In this document: positions 53,291-61,077 of the stretch, one piece after another
Position numbering within the stretch: the stretch's first letter is position 1
How the letters are laid out: each line of letters starts with the position of its first letter
DNA from: JALZMG01 sp963739975
GTDB lineage: Bacteria > Actinomycetota > Acidimicrobiia > Acidimicrobiales > Ilumatobacteraceae
DNA: 64,000 nucleotides
Direction: 5' to 3'
Assembly: GCA_963739975.1 (NCBI GenBank)
Contig: CAVUCK010000014.1
Location: forward strand, 62,001-126,000
The notes under the pieces: generated by a model
What the model was told of the DNA's origin: nothing
Seen by the model: the letters and a program-made list of their open reading frames with translations, nothing else
The model's database searches: none
Program-made: the position numbers and the translations under genes

Positions 53291-53549
53291 CCAGGCGGCC
53301 GAAGGCGCCAGCAACGGCGATGAAGCCGGCCCACCCGATCGCGGGCAACCAGCTCATCCGCTCGTCCGCCGGGTTGAGCGACGCCGCCCCGCGCCGGCTG
53401 TAGCGCTGCCGAGTCTGCTCCATCACCCACCGGACGGCGGCCGCACTGACGACCCCCGCGGCGCCGCCGCCCCAACGCCACACTCGGTCGGGCACCCCAC
53501 CATCGTCGTCGACCAACGAATGCAGCGGGCTGTCGAGGCGGATGTGCAT
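53217..53549 (-). CDS. DUF4235 family membrane protein
   Basis: 110 residues from ATG 53549. GGAAGVVSAAAVRWVMEQTRQ and ASLNPADERMSWLPAIGWAGFIAVAGAFGRLVTERLLAAAW match actinobacterial DUF4235, with two membrane segments around a polar loop. Function unknown. It overlaps the 3' end of the desaturase gene by 74 bases in antiparallel orientation. Confidence 0.7.
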   Translation of the reverse strand: MHIRLDSPLHSLVDDDGGVPDRVWRWGGGAAGVVSAAAVRWVMEQTRQRYSRRGAASLNPADERMSWLPAIGWAGFIAVAGAFGRLVTERLLAAAWTRRTHRPVKEMPSI

Positions 53550-53578
53550 CCCGCCAGTGTTGCCCGCCGGCGCGGGTC

Positions 53579-53854
53579 CTACGCCGCCGGACGCACCATG
53601 GGGGAGAACGACGGTGCGTCCAGCAGCGCGGAGATCCGGCCGAACGCCCGCAGCCGGGCGACCTCGGGCTGCGACGGGTCGGCGAGCACGTCGACGAGCA
53701 CGCCCGGCACGCACGCCGCACGGGCGCGGCGCACCACTGCTTCGAGCGCCCGCTGCACGGACAACGGCTGGTCGGCGATCGGGCGCTCGTCGAGGGCCAC
53801 GGCAAGGTCGTTGACGTCGTCGCACACGTTGGGCGCAAGGAGGTGCGTGCTCAT
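53579..53854 (-). CDS. hypothetical protein, HEAT/ANTAR-size helical
   Basis: 91 residues from ATG 53854 (MSTHLLAPNVCDDVNDLAVAL). The composition is helical (RALEVVRRARAACVPGVLVDVL, EVARLRAFGRISALLDAP) with no membrane segment or signal. Placed between DUF4235 and LysR; it may be co-transcribed with DUF4235. No family recognised. Confidence 0.5.
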   Translation of the reverse strand: MSTHLLAPNVCDDVNDLAVALDERPIADQPLSVQRALEAVVRRARAACVPGVLVDVLADPSQPEVARLRAFGRISALLDAPSFSPMVRPAA

Positions 53855-53893
53855 GGGTCTCATCATGCGCCGACAACAGGCACAGCGCTAGCG

Positions 53894-53908
53894 ATGATCA
53901 GTCATCAT
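53894..53908. promoter_or_regulatory. candidate LysR autoregulatory site
   Basis: ATGATCAGTCATCAT is an AT-rich interrupted palindrome (ATGAT-N5-ATCAT), matching the T-N11-A pattern of LysR boxes. It lies 25 bases before the LysR start and 40 from the divergent hypothetical gene. A related sequence, GATCAGCTACGCTGATG, follows immediately. Confidence 0.4.
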
Positions 53909-53932
53909 GTCGATCAGCTACGCTGATGACCC

Positions 53933-54853
53933 ATGCCGGCTCTGCGAGACCTCGAACTGCGCCACCTCGTCGCCCTCGACGCCGTTGCGACCGAAGGGAC
54001 GTTCGGCCGGGCGGCCCAGCGGCTCGGCTACACCCAGTCGGCGGTCAGCCAGCAGATCGCCGCCCTCGAGCGGGCCATCGGCGGCGCGTTGTTCGACCGT
54101 CCCGGTGGGCCCCGCCCGGTCGAGCTCACGCCGCTGGGCAAGCTGGTCGTGACGCACGCCCGCGAAGTGATCGGGCGGGTCGACGCCGCCGGTGAAGCGA
54201 TCCAGCGCTTCCTCGCCGGAGACAGCGGCCGGATCGACGTCGGCACGTTCCAGAGCGTCTCGGCCGTGCTGCTGCCGGCGATCGTCGCTCGGCTGCACAC
54301 CGAGCAGCCCGACCTCGACATCCGGCTGTTCGAGGACGAGCACAAGGAGCAGGCCTGCCGGATGGTCCTCGACGGCGAGCTCGACCTCACGTTCTGCGTC
54401 GGCACCCGCTCCGGGGAGCTCGAGTGCCTGACCCTGCTCGACGACCCCTTCGTCGTCGTCGCCCGACGCGGCGAGCTGACCCACGAGCGGTTCCCGACGC
54501 GCCAACTCCAGGGTCTCCCGCTGATCGGCTATCCCGACAGCCCGTGCCAGCAGGAGATCGAGGACGGGTTGCGCACCGTCGGCGTCGAGCCGACGTACGT
54601 CTTCCGCACCCTCGACAACGGCGCCCAGATCGCCATGGTGCGCGCCGGGATGGGGCGGGCCGTGATGCCACTGCTCGCCGTGGACACGGCCGACCCGACG
54701 ATCGACGTGCGCCCGCTCCGCCCCGCCATCCCACCGCGCCAGGTGTGCCTGGTGTGGCGACGCGATCGCACGCTCTCGCCCGTCGCCAGTCGCCTGATCC
54801 AGATCGCCGCCGACGTCGCCGGCGACCTCGGTCAGCTCCCCGCCTCCGCGTAA
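53933..54853 (+). CDS. LysR-family transcriptional regulator
   Basis: 306 residues. The winged helix is LRHLVALDAVATEGTFGRAA, QRLGYTQSAVSQQIAALERA (about 8-50), followed by the effector domain from residue 95 (GRIDVGTFQSVSAVLLPAIV, IRLFEDEHKEQACRMVLDGE). The target genes may be the divergent small genes or those beyond; effector unknown. It ends 11 bases before the family A hairpin. Confidence 0.9.
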   Translation: MPALRDLELRHLVALDAVATEGTFGRAAQRLGYTQSAVSQQIAALERAIGGALFDRPGGPRPVELTPLGKLVVTHAREVIGRVDAAGEAIQRFLAGDSGRIDVGTFQSVSAVLLPAIVARLHTEQPDLDIRLFEDEHKEQACRMVLDGELDLTFCVGTRSGELECLTLLDDPFVVVARRGELTHERFPTRQLQGLPLIGYPDSPCQQEIEDGLRTVGVEPTYVFRTLDNGAQIAMVRAGMGRAVMPLLAVDTADPTIDVRPLRPAIPPRQVCLVWRRDRTLSPVASRLIQIAADVAGDLGQLPASA

Positions 54854-54864
54854 CCCTCGCTGGC

Positions 54865-54914
54865 GTTTACGTCCGGATTTCGGTTACCTGGGTGACCAAA
54901 ATCCGGACGTAAAC
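54865..54914. terminator. 50-bp bidirectional hairpin, family A copy 2
   Basis: Outer arms identical to those at 4921-4970 (GTTTACGTCCGGAT / ATCCGGACGTAAAC); inner stem GGTTACC/GGTGACC, different in sequence but still pairing apart from one G-U. It lies between the convergent LysR and carboxylase genes. Confidence 0.8.
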
Positions 54915-54921
54915 GGTGGGG

Positions 54922-56439
54922 TCAGACCGGCGGCACGCCGTGACGCCTGGTGGCGAAATGGCGGTCCTTCCCGCGGGCGAGGGCGAGGCGGCGGATGAGC
55001 TCGGCGCGCAGATCCTCCGGCTGCACGACCGCGTCGACCACGAGATCCGAGGCCAATCGCAACACGTCGACGTCGGTCTCGAACAGGGCCCGTTGCTCGG
55101 CCACGAACGCCTCCCGCTCGCCCGGATCGTCGATCGCGGCGATCTTGTTGGCGTACACCGCGTTGATCGCCGCCTCCGGCCCCATGATCGCGATGCGGGC
55201 GGTCGGCAAGGCGATCGTCGCGTCGGGCGCGAACGCCGGGCCCGACATCGCGTAGAGGCCCGCCCCGTACGCCTTGCGGACGATCACGGAGAACTTCGGG
55301 ACGGTCGCCTCGCTGACCGCGGTCACCATCTTCGCGCCGTGGCGGATGATCCCCTGGCGCTCCACCACCGAGCCGATCATGAAGCCCGGCACGTCGGCGA
55401 GGAAGACGAGCGGCACGTTGAACGCATCGCAGCACCAGATGAACCGCGCCGCCTTGTCCGCCGAGTCGACGAACAGGGTCCCGCCGAGGTGGGCCGAGTT
55501 GTTGGCCAGCACCCCGATCGGGTGGCCGTCGAGCCGGGCCAACCCGACGACGAGCTCGCGGGCGAACAGCGGCTTGATCTCGAAGAAGCTCTCCCGGTCG
55601 ACGACGCCGTCGATCACGGCGTGGACGTCGAACGGCACCCGCTCGTCGGCCGGGATCGAGTCCGGTCCCAGCTCGACCTCGGGTGGCTCGCTGGCGTACA
55701 CCGGAGGATCGTCACGCCAGGTCCGCGGGAAGTAGCTGAGGTAGGCCCTGGCCTGGTCGATGGCGTCGGTGTCGTCGGATGCCAGGTTGTCGGCGCAGCC
55801 CGACTGCGAGACGTGCATCCGCGCGCCGCCCATCTCCTCCAGCGTGGTGATCTCGCCGACGACCATCTCGGCCATGCGCGGCGAGCCGAGGTACATCGAC
55901 GCGTTGCCGTCGACCATGAACACGACGTCGCAGAACGAGGGGATGTACGCGCCGCCGGCTGCTGACGGACCGAAGAGGCAGCACACCTGCGGCACCTGGC
56001 CCGAGAGCCGGACCTGGTTGTAGAAGATCCGCCCGGCACCACGGCGCCCCGGGAACAGTTGCACCTGGTCGGTCAACCGTCCGCCGGCCGAGTCGACGAG
56101 CCACACGATCGGAACCTGCTCCGCCAGCGCCGTCTCCGACGCCCTGACCATCTTCTCGACGGTGCGTGCCCCCCACGAGCCGGCCTTGACCATCGGGTCG
56201 TTGGCCACGACGACGGCCGGGACGCCCTCGATCGTCGCCCGCCCGGTGACCACGCCGTCGGCGGGCAGCCCGGCGGCCACGGCGTTGGCCAGCACGCCGT
56301 CCTCGACGAACGAACCCGGATCGACCAGCAGGTCGATCCGCTCGCGGGCCGTCAGCTTGCCCTGGCCGCGCAGCTTCTCGAGGCCGCGCGGATCCGGCGT
56401 GACGGCTCGCTCGGCGGCCTCCCGCACGTCGTCACGCAT
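54922..56439 (-). CDS. acyl-CoA carboxylase, carboxyltransferase (beta) subunit
   Basis: 505 residues from ATG 56439. LTARERIDLLVDPGSFVED, then DSAGGRLTDQVQLFPG, GPSAAGGAYIPSFCDVVFMV, EMGGARMHVSQSGCADNLA and VPGFMIGSVVERQGIIRHGAKMV are the two crotonase-fold halves of biotin-dependent carboxyltransferases (acetyl-, propionyl-, methylcrotonyl- or geranyl-CoA). It moves CO2 from biotin to acyl-CoA. The biotin-carrying alpha subunit is not nearby. The substrate is not assignable by eye; the length and GGRLTDQ suggest a methylcrotonyl- or acyl-CoA-type enzyme. Confidence 0.9.
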   Translation of the reverse strand: MRDDVREAAERAVTPDPRGLEKLRGQGKLTARERIDLLVDPGSFVEDGVLANAVAAGLPADGVVTGRATIEGVPAVVVANDPMVKAGSWGARTVEKMVRASETALAEQVPIVWLVDSAGGRLTDQVQLFPGRRGAGRIFYNQVRLSGQVPQVCCLFGPSAAGGAYIPSFCDVVFMVDGNASMYLGSPRMAEMVVGEITTLEEMGGARMHVSQSGCADNLASDDTDAIDQARAYLSYFPRTWRDDPPVYASEPPEVELGPDSIPADERVPFDVHAVIDGVVDRESFFEIKPLFARELVVGLARLDGHPIGVLANNSAHLGGTLFVDSADKAARFIWCCDAFNVPLVFLADVPGFMIGSVVERQGIIRHGAKMVTAVSEATVPKFSVIVRKAYGAGLYAMSGPAFAPDATIALPTARIAIMGPEAAINAVYANKIAAIDDPGEREAFVAEQRALFETDVDVLRLASDLVVDAVVQPEDLRAELIRRLALARGKDRHFATRRHGVPPV

Positions 56440-56450
56440 GTCGGCGCAGG

Positions 56451-56987
56451 CTAGGTGAGCTGCGGTGCCCCGACATCGTGCAGGTGGTGCACGGGATCGT
56501 GGAGGAAGTAGCGGGCAAAGGTGTCCACCGTGAAGACGGCGCCGTCGCTGCGCCGCCCGGTCCGCGACCACTGCTCGCCGTCGACGGCGGCGAACGACGC
56601 GGCGATGCGGTCGGCGGCGGCGGACAGCTCACCGGCGACCGTCGGCGGGTCGGCCTCGCCGTACCGCTCGGCGACGGCGGTCTCGTCCTGGTCCCAGTTG
56701 GTGAACTGCGGGTCGTCCTCGGTCAGCATGAGCGCCAGCCGCTGGTCGAACAACCGGAAGACGTCACGGACGTGGCCGGCGTACTCCAGCGGCGACCACA
56801 CGCCAGGCCGTGGGCGCCGGGCGACATCGGGACGGGCGAGAACCTCCCGCCACCGGACGGCATTGGCCACGACCAGCTCCGGGACCCGCGCGACGTCCAC
56901 CCGTGCGGCGTCGAAGCCGCACTCCGGGCAGGTCTGCGTCAGGACCCACGTCCAGTCCTTGGTGTCCGGATCGATGTCGCCATTCAT
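56451..56987 (-). CDS. DinB-like protein with N-terminal CPECGFD motif
   Basis: 178 residues from ATG 56987. The start DWTWVLTQTCPECGFDAARV occurs in a known actinobacterial DinB subgroup; the four-helix core then has SPLEYAGHVRDVFRLFDQR and FLHDPVHHLHDVG with metal-site histidines. Function unknown. It is followed after 11 bases by the carboxylase gene. Confidence 0.82.
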   Translation of the reverse strand: MNGDIDPDTKDWTWVLTQTCPECGFDAARVDVARVPELVVANAVRWREVLARPDVARRPRPGVWSPLEYAGHVRDVFRLFDQRLALMLTEDDPQFTNWDQDETAVAERYGEADPPTVAGELSAAADRIAASFAAVDGEQWSRTGRRSDGAVFTVDTFARYFLHDPVHHLHDVGAPQLT

Positions 56988-57137
56988 GCCCCGCAACGTA
57001 ACGATCGACGAAGTCGCCTCGCCGTTCGCAGCCGGAGCAGCTACCCTCCTGCGTCGATCGCCGTGCGGACGGTGACGAAACTCCAACACCGGGAGCTGGT
57101 CATGCGGATGACAGCCCGGAGAAAAGGTGGGCTTCCA

Positions 57138-58021
57138 ATGGGCACTCGTCGGTTCACGACCACGGTCGTCGGCTTCGGCGCGCTCGCCGCATCGCTGATG
57201 GTGCTCCCAGGCATGCTCGACGCGTCGTCGACCGCCAACGGGCCCGTGCCGGCGGGCGGCGTCGGCCCACCCGCCCAGGAGTGCGCGGACAACGGCTTCC
57301 CGGACACGATGGGGGTCAAGGACGAGACGCCCGGGAACCCCAACCCCGAGGTGTTCAACGTCGATGGCGGCACCATCTCATGCACTTACTCCGATGAGAG
57401 CGGGGGCGAGTATCCACAGCGTCACCGTCACGTCGACGGGCGACGATCATGATCAGCGGGATCGTCGTGAAGGCTGGGCAGCAGGATCTGACCGACGGCA
57501 CTCCACCATTCGTCGTGCAGACGGATGCAGGGAATCTCGCACGTCACGGTGTGTTCACGGCGGCCCGACCACGACGCGACCACGACCACGACGATGCCGG
57601 ACACCACCACCACGACGACCATGCCCACGACACCACCACCACGACGACGATCCCGGCGACACCACCACGACGACGATCCCGGGACACGACCACGTCGACC
57701 TGCTCGTCGACCTCCACGACGATGGTCTCGCCGACCACCGGGGTCGAGACGACGACGACCATCGCCGAGACGACCACCACCGCCGGTCAGACGACCACCA
57801 CCACGGCCGACTCGACGTCGACGACCGCCGTCAGCGGGTCGTCGACCACCGTGACGCCGACGACCGCCCACCCGACGACCACCACCAACGTCCCGCCGCC
57901 GAACACCGGCAGCCTGCCGAACACCGGCAGCAGCGCGACCTCGAACGTGATCGCCATCGCGGTGCTCGCCCTCCTGGGTGGCGCTCTGGCCCTCGTCATC
58001 GCCCGCCGCCGGGCGCTCTGA
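57138..58021 (+). pseudogene. secreted Thr-rich cell-wall protein with LPNTG sortase signal, several frameshifts
   Basis: Starts at ATG 57138 with a signal peptide (RRFTTTVVGFGALAASLMVLPG) and a short domain with two cysteines (PAQECADNGFPD, GGTISCTYSDESGG). The frame then changes at about 57412, 57445 and 57535: SIHSVTVTSTG, ISGIVVKAGQQDLTDGTPPF and SHVTVCSRRPDHDATTTTT are in three different frames that read as one protein. A Thr/Pro linker (TTTTMP-type repeats), in which the frame changes again, leads to LPNTGSSA, a hydrophobic helix and RRRAL, a sortase sorting signal. Corrected, it is a surface protein of about 290 residues. Error is likely, since the first three shifts each correspond to one added base. 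Confidence 0.65.
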
Positions 58022-58083
58022 TTCGACCGGTCGGTGGGCCACCCACCAGGCCCACCGACCGTCGAACCCCGCCGGCCGGCGGT

Positions 58084-58133
58084 CGATCTGTGAGCTGAGC
58101 GCGCCGACAAGCGTCGCTTCAGCTCACAGATCG
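58084..58133. terminator. hairpin after the sortase-substrate gene
   Basis: Perfect 15-bp arms CGATCTGTGAGCTGA and TCAGCTCACAGATCG around a 20-base interior. It lies between the convergent cell-wall protein and rsbS-like genes, as the family A hairpins do between other convergent pairs. No second copy seen in the window. Confidence 0.7.
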
Positions 58134-58146
58134 AGCGCGACGGCTC

Positions 58147-58566
58147 CTACGACCGGCTCGGCGGCGGACCTCGCTCCCCCAGCACACCGAGCGTGGACTG
58201 CCCGGTCCGATGGCCGGCCGTGACGCTCTCGAGGTACGTCAACCCTTGCTCCAGGTCCAGCGCGCTCTGGATGTCGAGATCCATGCCGAGTCGGACGACG
58301 GCGAACGCGACATCGGGCTGGATCCCGACGATCACCGTCGCCGCCCCTCGCAGGCGCGCCATGTGGGCGAGGTCGCGCAACGACTTCGAGCCGTACGAGT
58401 CGAGGACGTCGAGCGCGGCGACATCGATCACGATCCCCTGTGCCCGATCACGACCGATCTGGTCGAGGACGTCTTCCTGGAACCGCAGCAACTCGGCGTC
58501 GTCGAGCGCGGCGTGGATCGAGGCGATGAGGAAGTCCCCTTGGCGCAGGATGGAGACGAACATCAC
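58147..58566 (-). CDS. RsbS-like STAS protein (stressosome scaffold)
   Basis: 139 residues, a single STAS domain: VSILRQGDFLIASIHAALDDAE, then GIVIDVAALDVLDSYGSKSLRDLAHMA, with a Ser in DSYGSK at the position that RsbT phosphorylates in RsbS. It follows the RsbR-like gene by 19 bases on the same strand. With RsbR it should build the stressosome core that holds the kinase. The C-terminal 25 residues (STLGVLGERGPPPSRS) are extra. Confidence 0.85.
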   Translation of the reverse strand: MMFVSILRQGDFLIASIHAALDDAELLRFQEDVLDQIGRDRAQGIVIDVAALDVLDSYGSKSLRDLAHMARLRGAATVIVGIQPDVAFAVVRLGMDLDIQSALDLEQGLTYLESVTAGHRTGQSTLGVLGERGPPPSRS

Positions 58567-58585
58567 CCGATGGGTCCGGCTTCGC

Positions 58586-59467
58586 TCAGCTGTCGTCGGC
58601 GCGGGTCACGCGGAAGCCGAGTTGGCGCTCCGCTTCCTCGATCCCCCCTTGGAGATCGCCGATCGTGTTCATCTTCGTCAGATCGACCCCGATGGTCACG
58701 AGGGTGCGGGCGATCTCGGACGACAGGCCCGTGATGATGACGCTGGCGCCCATGAGGCGTGACGCGTCGACCGTCTGCACCAGGTGGTTGGCGACCGAGG
58801 TGTCGAACTCCGGCACGCCCGTGATGTCGATCACGACGACACGAGCACGGTTGGTGCGGATCCCCCAGAGCAGCTGGTCGGTCAGCTGTGTCGCCCGTTG
58901 ACTGTCCAGGACGCCGATGATCGGCAGGATCAGCAGTTGCTCGCGCACCTGCAGCACCGGGGTCGACAGCTCGCGGATCGCATCCTGCTGCTGACGGATG
59001 ATCCGTTCGCGCTCCTCGACGAAGCTGACGGCGACGGTGTTGGCGATCCGGTTGGCCGCCGGCTCGTACGCGTCGAGCACGCGGTTGAGCAGCCCGAAGT
59101 CGTCGTGGTACTTCAGGAACAGGGAACGAGCCAAGACGTCGCGCAGCAGCAGGACGATGCCGACCACCTCGTTCGTCTCGACCCCGCGGGGGATGATCCG
59201 CTCCGAGAGATCACGAGCGTAGCGCTGCAGCGCATCGACATTGCCGGTCTCCAGGACCTCGACGTAGTTGTCGTACACCGACGTCGTCTCCGATCCGATC
59301 TCCTGCGGCGTCATGGCCTGGAGGAGATGCGCGGCGTCGATCCGAGCGGCCCACTCCTCGCGCAGCTCCGTGCGGTGCTGGCGCAGGTGGGCGACGAGCT
59401 CGGGCAGCAGCGCGTGGTCGTCCGGGTTCGACGTGTCGTCGCTCCCGGCGGGCTCGGGCTCATTCAT
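58586..59467 (-). CDS. RsbR-like stressosome sensor with C-terminal STAS domain
   Basis: 293 residues. Residues 15-150 are a helical N-terminal sensor (LVAHLRQHRTELREEWAARI, RIIPRGVETNEVVGIVLLLR), then a linker helix ERERIIRQQQDAIRELSTPVL and an RsbR-type STAS domain (LILPIIGVLDSQRATQLTDQ, VVIDITGVPEFDTSVANHLV, GASVIITGLSSEIARTLV). The Thr in DITGV and the Ser/Thr at LSSEIARTL are at the sites phosphorylated in RsbR. GGAAGGAACC precedes ATG 59467. It senses an unknown stress and holds the RsbT-type kinase. Confidence 0.88.
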   Translation of the reverse strand: MNEPEPAGSDDTSNPDDHALLPELVAHLRQHRTELREEWAARIDAAHLLQAMTPQEIGSETTSVYDNYVEVLETGNVDALQRYARDLSERIIPRGVETNEVVGIVLLLRDVLARSLFLKYHDDFGLLNRVLDAYEPAANRIANTVAVSFVEERERIIRQQQDAIRELSTPVLQVREQLLILPIIGVLDSQRATQLTDQLLWGIRTNRARVVVIDITGVPEFDTSVANHLVQTVDASRLMGASVIITGLSSEIARTLVTIGVDLTKMNTIGDLQGGIEEAERQLGFRVTRADDS

Positions 59468-59523
59468 GGACGGTTCCTTCCTGGTTCGTGACGGATCGAT
59501 GAGTGCTCGCATCGGCTGCACCG

Positions 59524-60591
59524 TCAGCGCCACTTCGTCATGCTGACCGTCGTGCCACGGCCGACCTCGGAGGTGATCTCGAACTCGTCCATCAGCCGTC
59601 GCGAGCCGGGCAGGCCCAAGCCCCGCCCACCGTAGGTGGTGAACCCGACCTCGAGCGCACGATCGATGTCGACGATGCCCGGCCCGACGTCGCGAGCGAC
59701 GATCGACAACCCGATCGAACCACCGTCCTCGATGATCGCCATCGCCATCTCCCCGCGATGGGCGAAGCGGACGACGTTGCGGGCGATCTCCGAGATGGCG
59801 GTGGCGATCATCGTGGCGTCGGTCGGCGCGAAGCCGGCTCGGACCGCCAGCTGGCGACCACGCTGGCGGGCGGCGACGACGTCGGCGTCGGCAGCCACGA
59901 GGACCCGCGCCTCGTCGTCGGTGTCCTTCGACCGCCGGTCGAACACCGATTCGCTGAGCGAGGCGCAGAACTCGCACTCCAGCAGGTGGTAACCGACGTC
60001 GAGCTCCGCTTGGCGGCGCCGGTTGCCGGCCGAGAGCGCCAGCAGCGACGGTCGACAGCGTTCCGATGGCGGCTCGCCGGACAGCACGAGGAGGTATTCG
60101 ACGCGCAACTTGGCGCGGGAACGACTGAGTCGCGCCGCGATCGCTCCCGCCGTCGACCCCGCCACGTCCGCGATCTCGGCCGTCGGAAGGCCCTCGACCT
60201 CGTGGGCGACCAGCATCTCCCGTTCGGGCGGCGGCAAGCGGTCGAGGGCGTCGCGAACGGCGGCGTTCTCCTCGTCCTCGACCAGGGGCTCGTCGGGCGC
60301 CGCCGGCTGCGTGGGATCGAAGAGTCGGTGCACGTGGCGCCGACTGGTCGCCGACCGCCGCCAGAACGACGCCACGAGGTTGCGGGCCGTGACGATGGCA
60401 TACGGCCCGAGGGCCTCATCGTCCAGTCGAGCGCGCGCTCCGAGCACTCGTGCCAGGGTCTCTTGGACGAGGTCGTCGACCTCGTCGACATGGCCGAGTC
60501 GAGCTCGCACGACTCGCCGGACGACGGCGGTCACCTCCGCGAGGTCGGTCGAGAGCGCCGCGGGTGATTCGTCGTCAGTAGCGCTCAGCAC
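59524..60591 (-). CDS. fusion of ECF sigma factor, HxxxCxxC zinc motif and RsbT-type kinase
   Basis: 355 residues from GTG 60591; TTG 60627 is an alternative. Residues 15-90 are sigma region 2 (VDEVDDLVQETLARVLG, YAIVTARNLVASFWRR), 110-165 region 4 with LPPPEREMLVAHEVEGLPTA and EIADVAGSTAGAIAARLSRS. Residues 202-209 read HLLECEFC, the zinc motif of ZAS anti-sigma domains. From 226 there is a complete RsbT-like GHKL kinase: ISEIARNVVRFA (N box), DVGPGI (G1), GGRGLGLPG (G2), EVGRGTTVSM. RsbT phosphorylates RsbS and RsbR and, when released, activates a downstream partner; here the partner appears to be the sigma factor attached to it. It is the first gene of the set, 56 bases before rsbR. Confidence 0.9.
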   Translation of the reverse strand: MLSATDDESPAALSTDLAEVTAVVRRVVRARLGHVDEVDDLVQETLARVLGARARLDDEALGPYAIVTARNLVASFWRRSATSRRHVHRLFDPTQPAAPDEPLVEDEENAAVRDALDRLPPPEREMLVAHEVEGLPTAEIADVAGSTAGAIAARLSRSRAKLRVEYLLVLSGEPPSERCRPSLLALSAGNRRRQAELDVGYHLLECEFCASLSESVFDRRSKDTDDEARVLVAADADVVAARQRGRQLAVRAGFAPTDATMIATAISEIARNVVRFAHRGEMAMAIIEDGGSIGLSIVARDVGPGIVDIDRALEVGFTTYGGRGLGLPGSRRLMDEFEITSEVGRGTTVSMTKWR

Positions 60592-60711
60592 CAGGCGAGC
60601 GAACCTACCCAGGCTGGTCGAGCCCAACCGTCCGAGAAATCCTGGGCCGCTGACCTGCGGCGTTGCGAAGAATCGCCGATCCTCGCGTCACGGCGGGCGG
60701 AGAGGGCGCCG

Positions 60712-61077
60712 GTGACCCAGGAGGGGCTCGTCAACGTGAACCTGACCGGTGCCACCGTCCAGGTGCCGATCGCCCTCGCCGCCAACGTGTGCGACGTCAA
60801 CGTCGCCGTGCTCGTCGACGAGCTGAGCGACGGCTCGTCGCCGTGCGACGCCAGCTCCGAGTCGGGCGCGGTCGTCGAGGCCCAGGACAGTGGCCCCGTC
60901 ACGCAGCGCGGCCTCGTCAACGTCAACATCACCGATCTCGTCGTGCAGGCCCCCATCGGCATCGCCGCCAACGTCTGCGACGTCAACGTCGGCGTGCTCG
61001 TCGGCACCTTGCTCGATGAGGCCGCAGATTGCGACGCCGCATCGACGCCTGACGCGATCACCACCATCACGGGCTGA
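60712..61077 (+). CDS. two-repeat hydrophobic beta protein, unknown function
   Basis: 121 residues made of two copies of a unit of about 55-60: QEGLVNVNLTGATVQVPIAL-AANVCDVNVAVLV and QRGLVNVNITDLVVQAPIGI-AANVCDVNVGVLV. Each has one Cys in AANVCDVNV and one further on (SPCDAS, ADCDAA), suggesting a disulphide per repeat as in chaplin-like surface proteins. No signal peptide precedes GTG 60712 and no other start is available upstream, so the N-terminus is missing, non-classical or hidden by a frameshift. It is divergent from the sigma-kinase fusion, hence a possible target of it. Confidence 0.6.
   Translation: MTQEGLVNVNLTGATVQVPIALAANVCDVNVAVLVDELSDGSSPCDASSESGAVVEAQDSGPVTQRGLVNVNITDLVVQAPIGIAANVCDVNVGVLVGTLLDEAADCDAASTPDAITTITG

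Noticed and set aside
4921..54914. CRISPR repeats
   Set aside because: The repeats are dispersed, palindromic and tens of kilobases apart. There are no regularly spaced arrays and no cas genes.
57544..57780. Val-rich minus-strand frame (VVVVVVS-type) and a His/Asp-rich plus frame in the sortase substrate region
   Set aside because: Both are frame shadows of the ACC/ACG threonine repeat. The His/Asp-rich reading looked like a metal-binding protein but comes from the wrong frame.
60592..60711. Extra gene between the sigma-kinase fusion and the two-repeat protein
   Set aside because: No start codon with a convincing coding frame; it is best read as the divergent promoter region.
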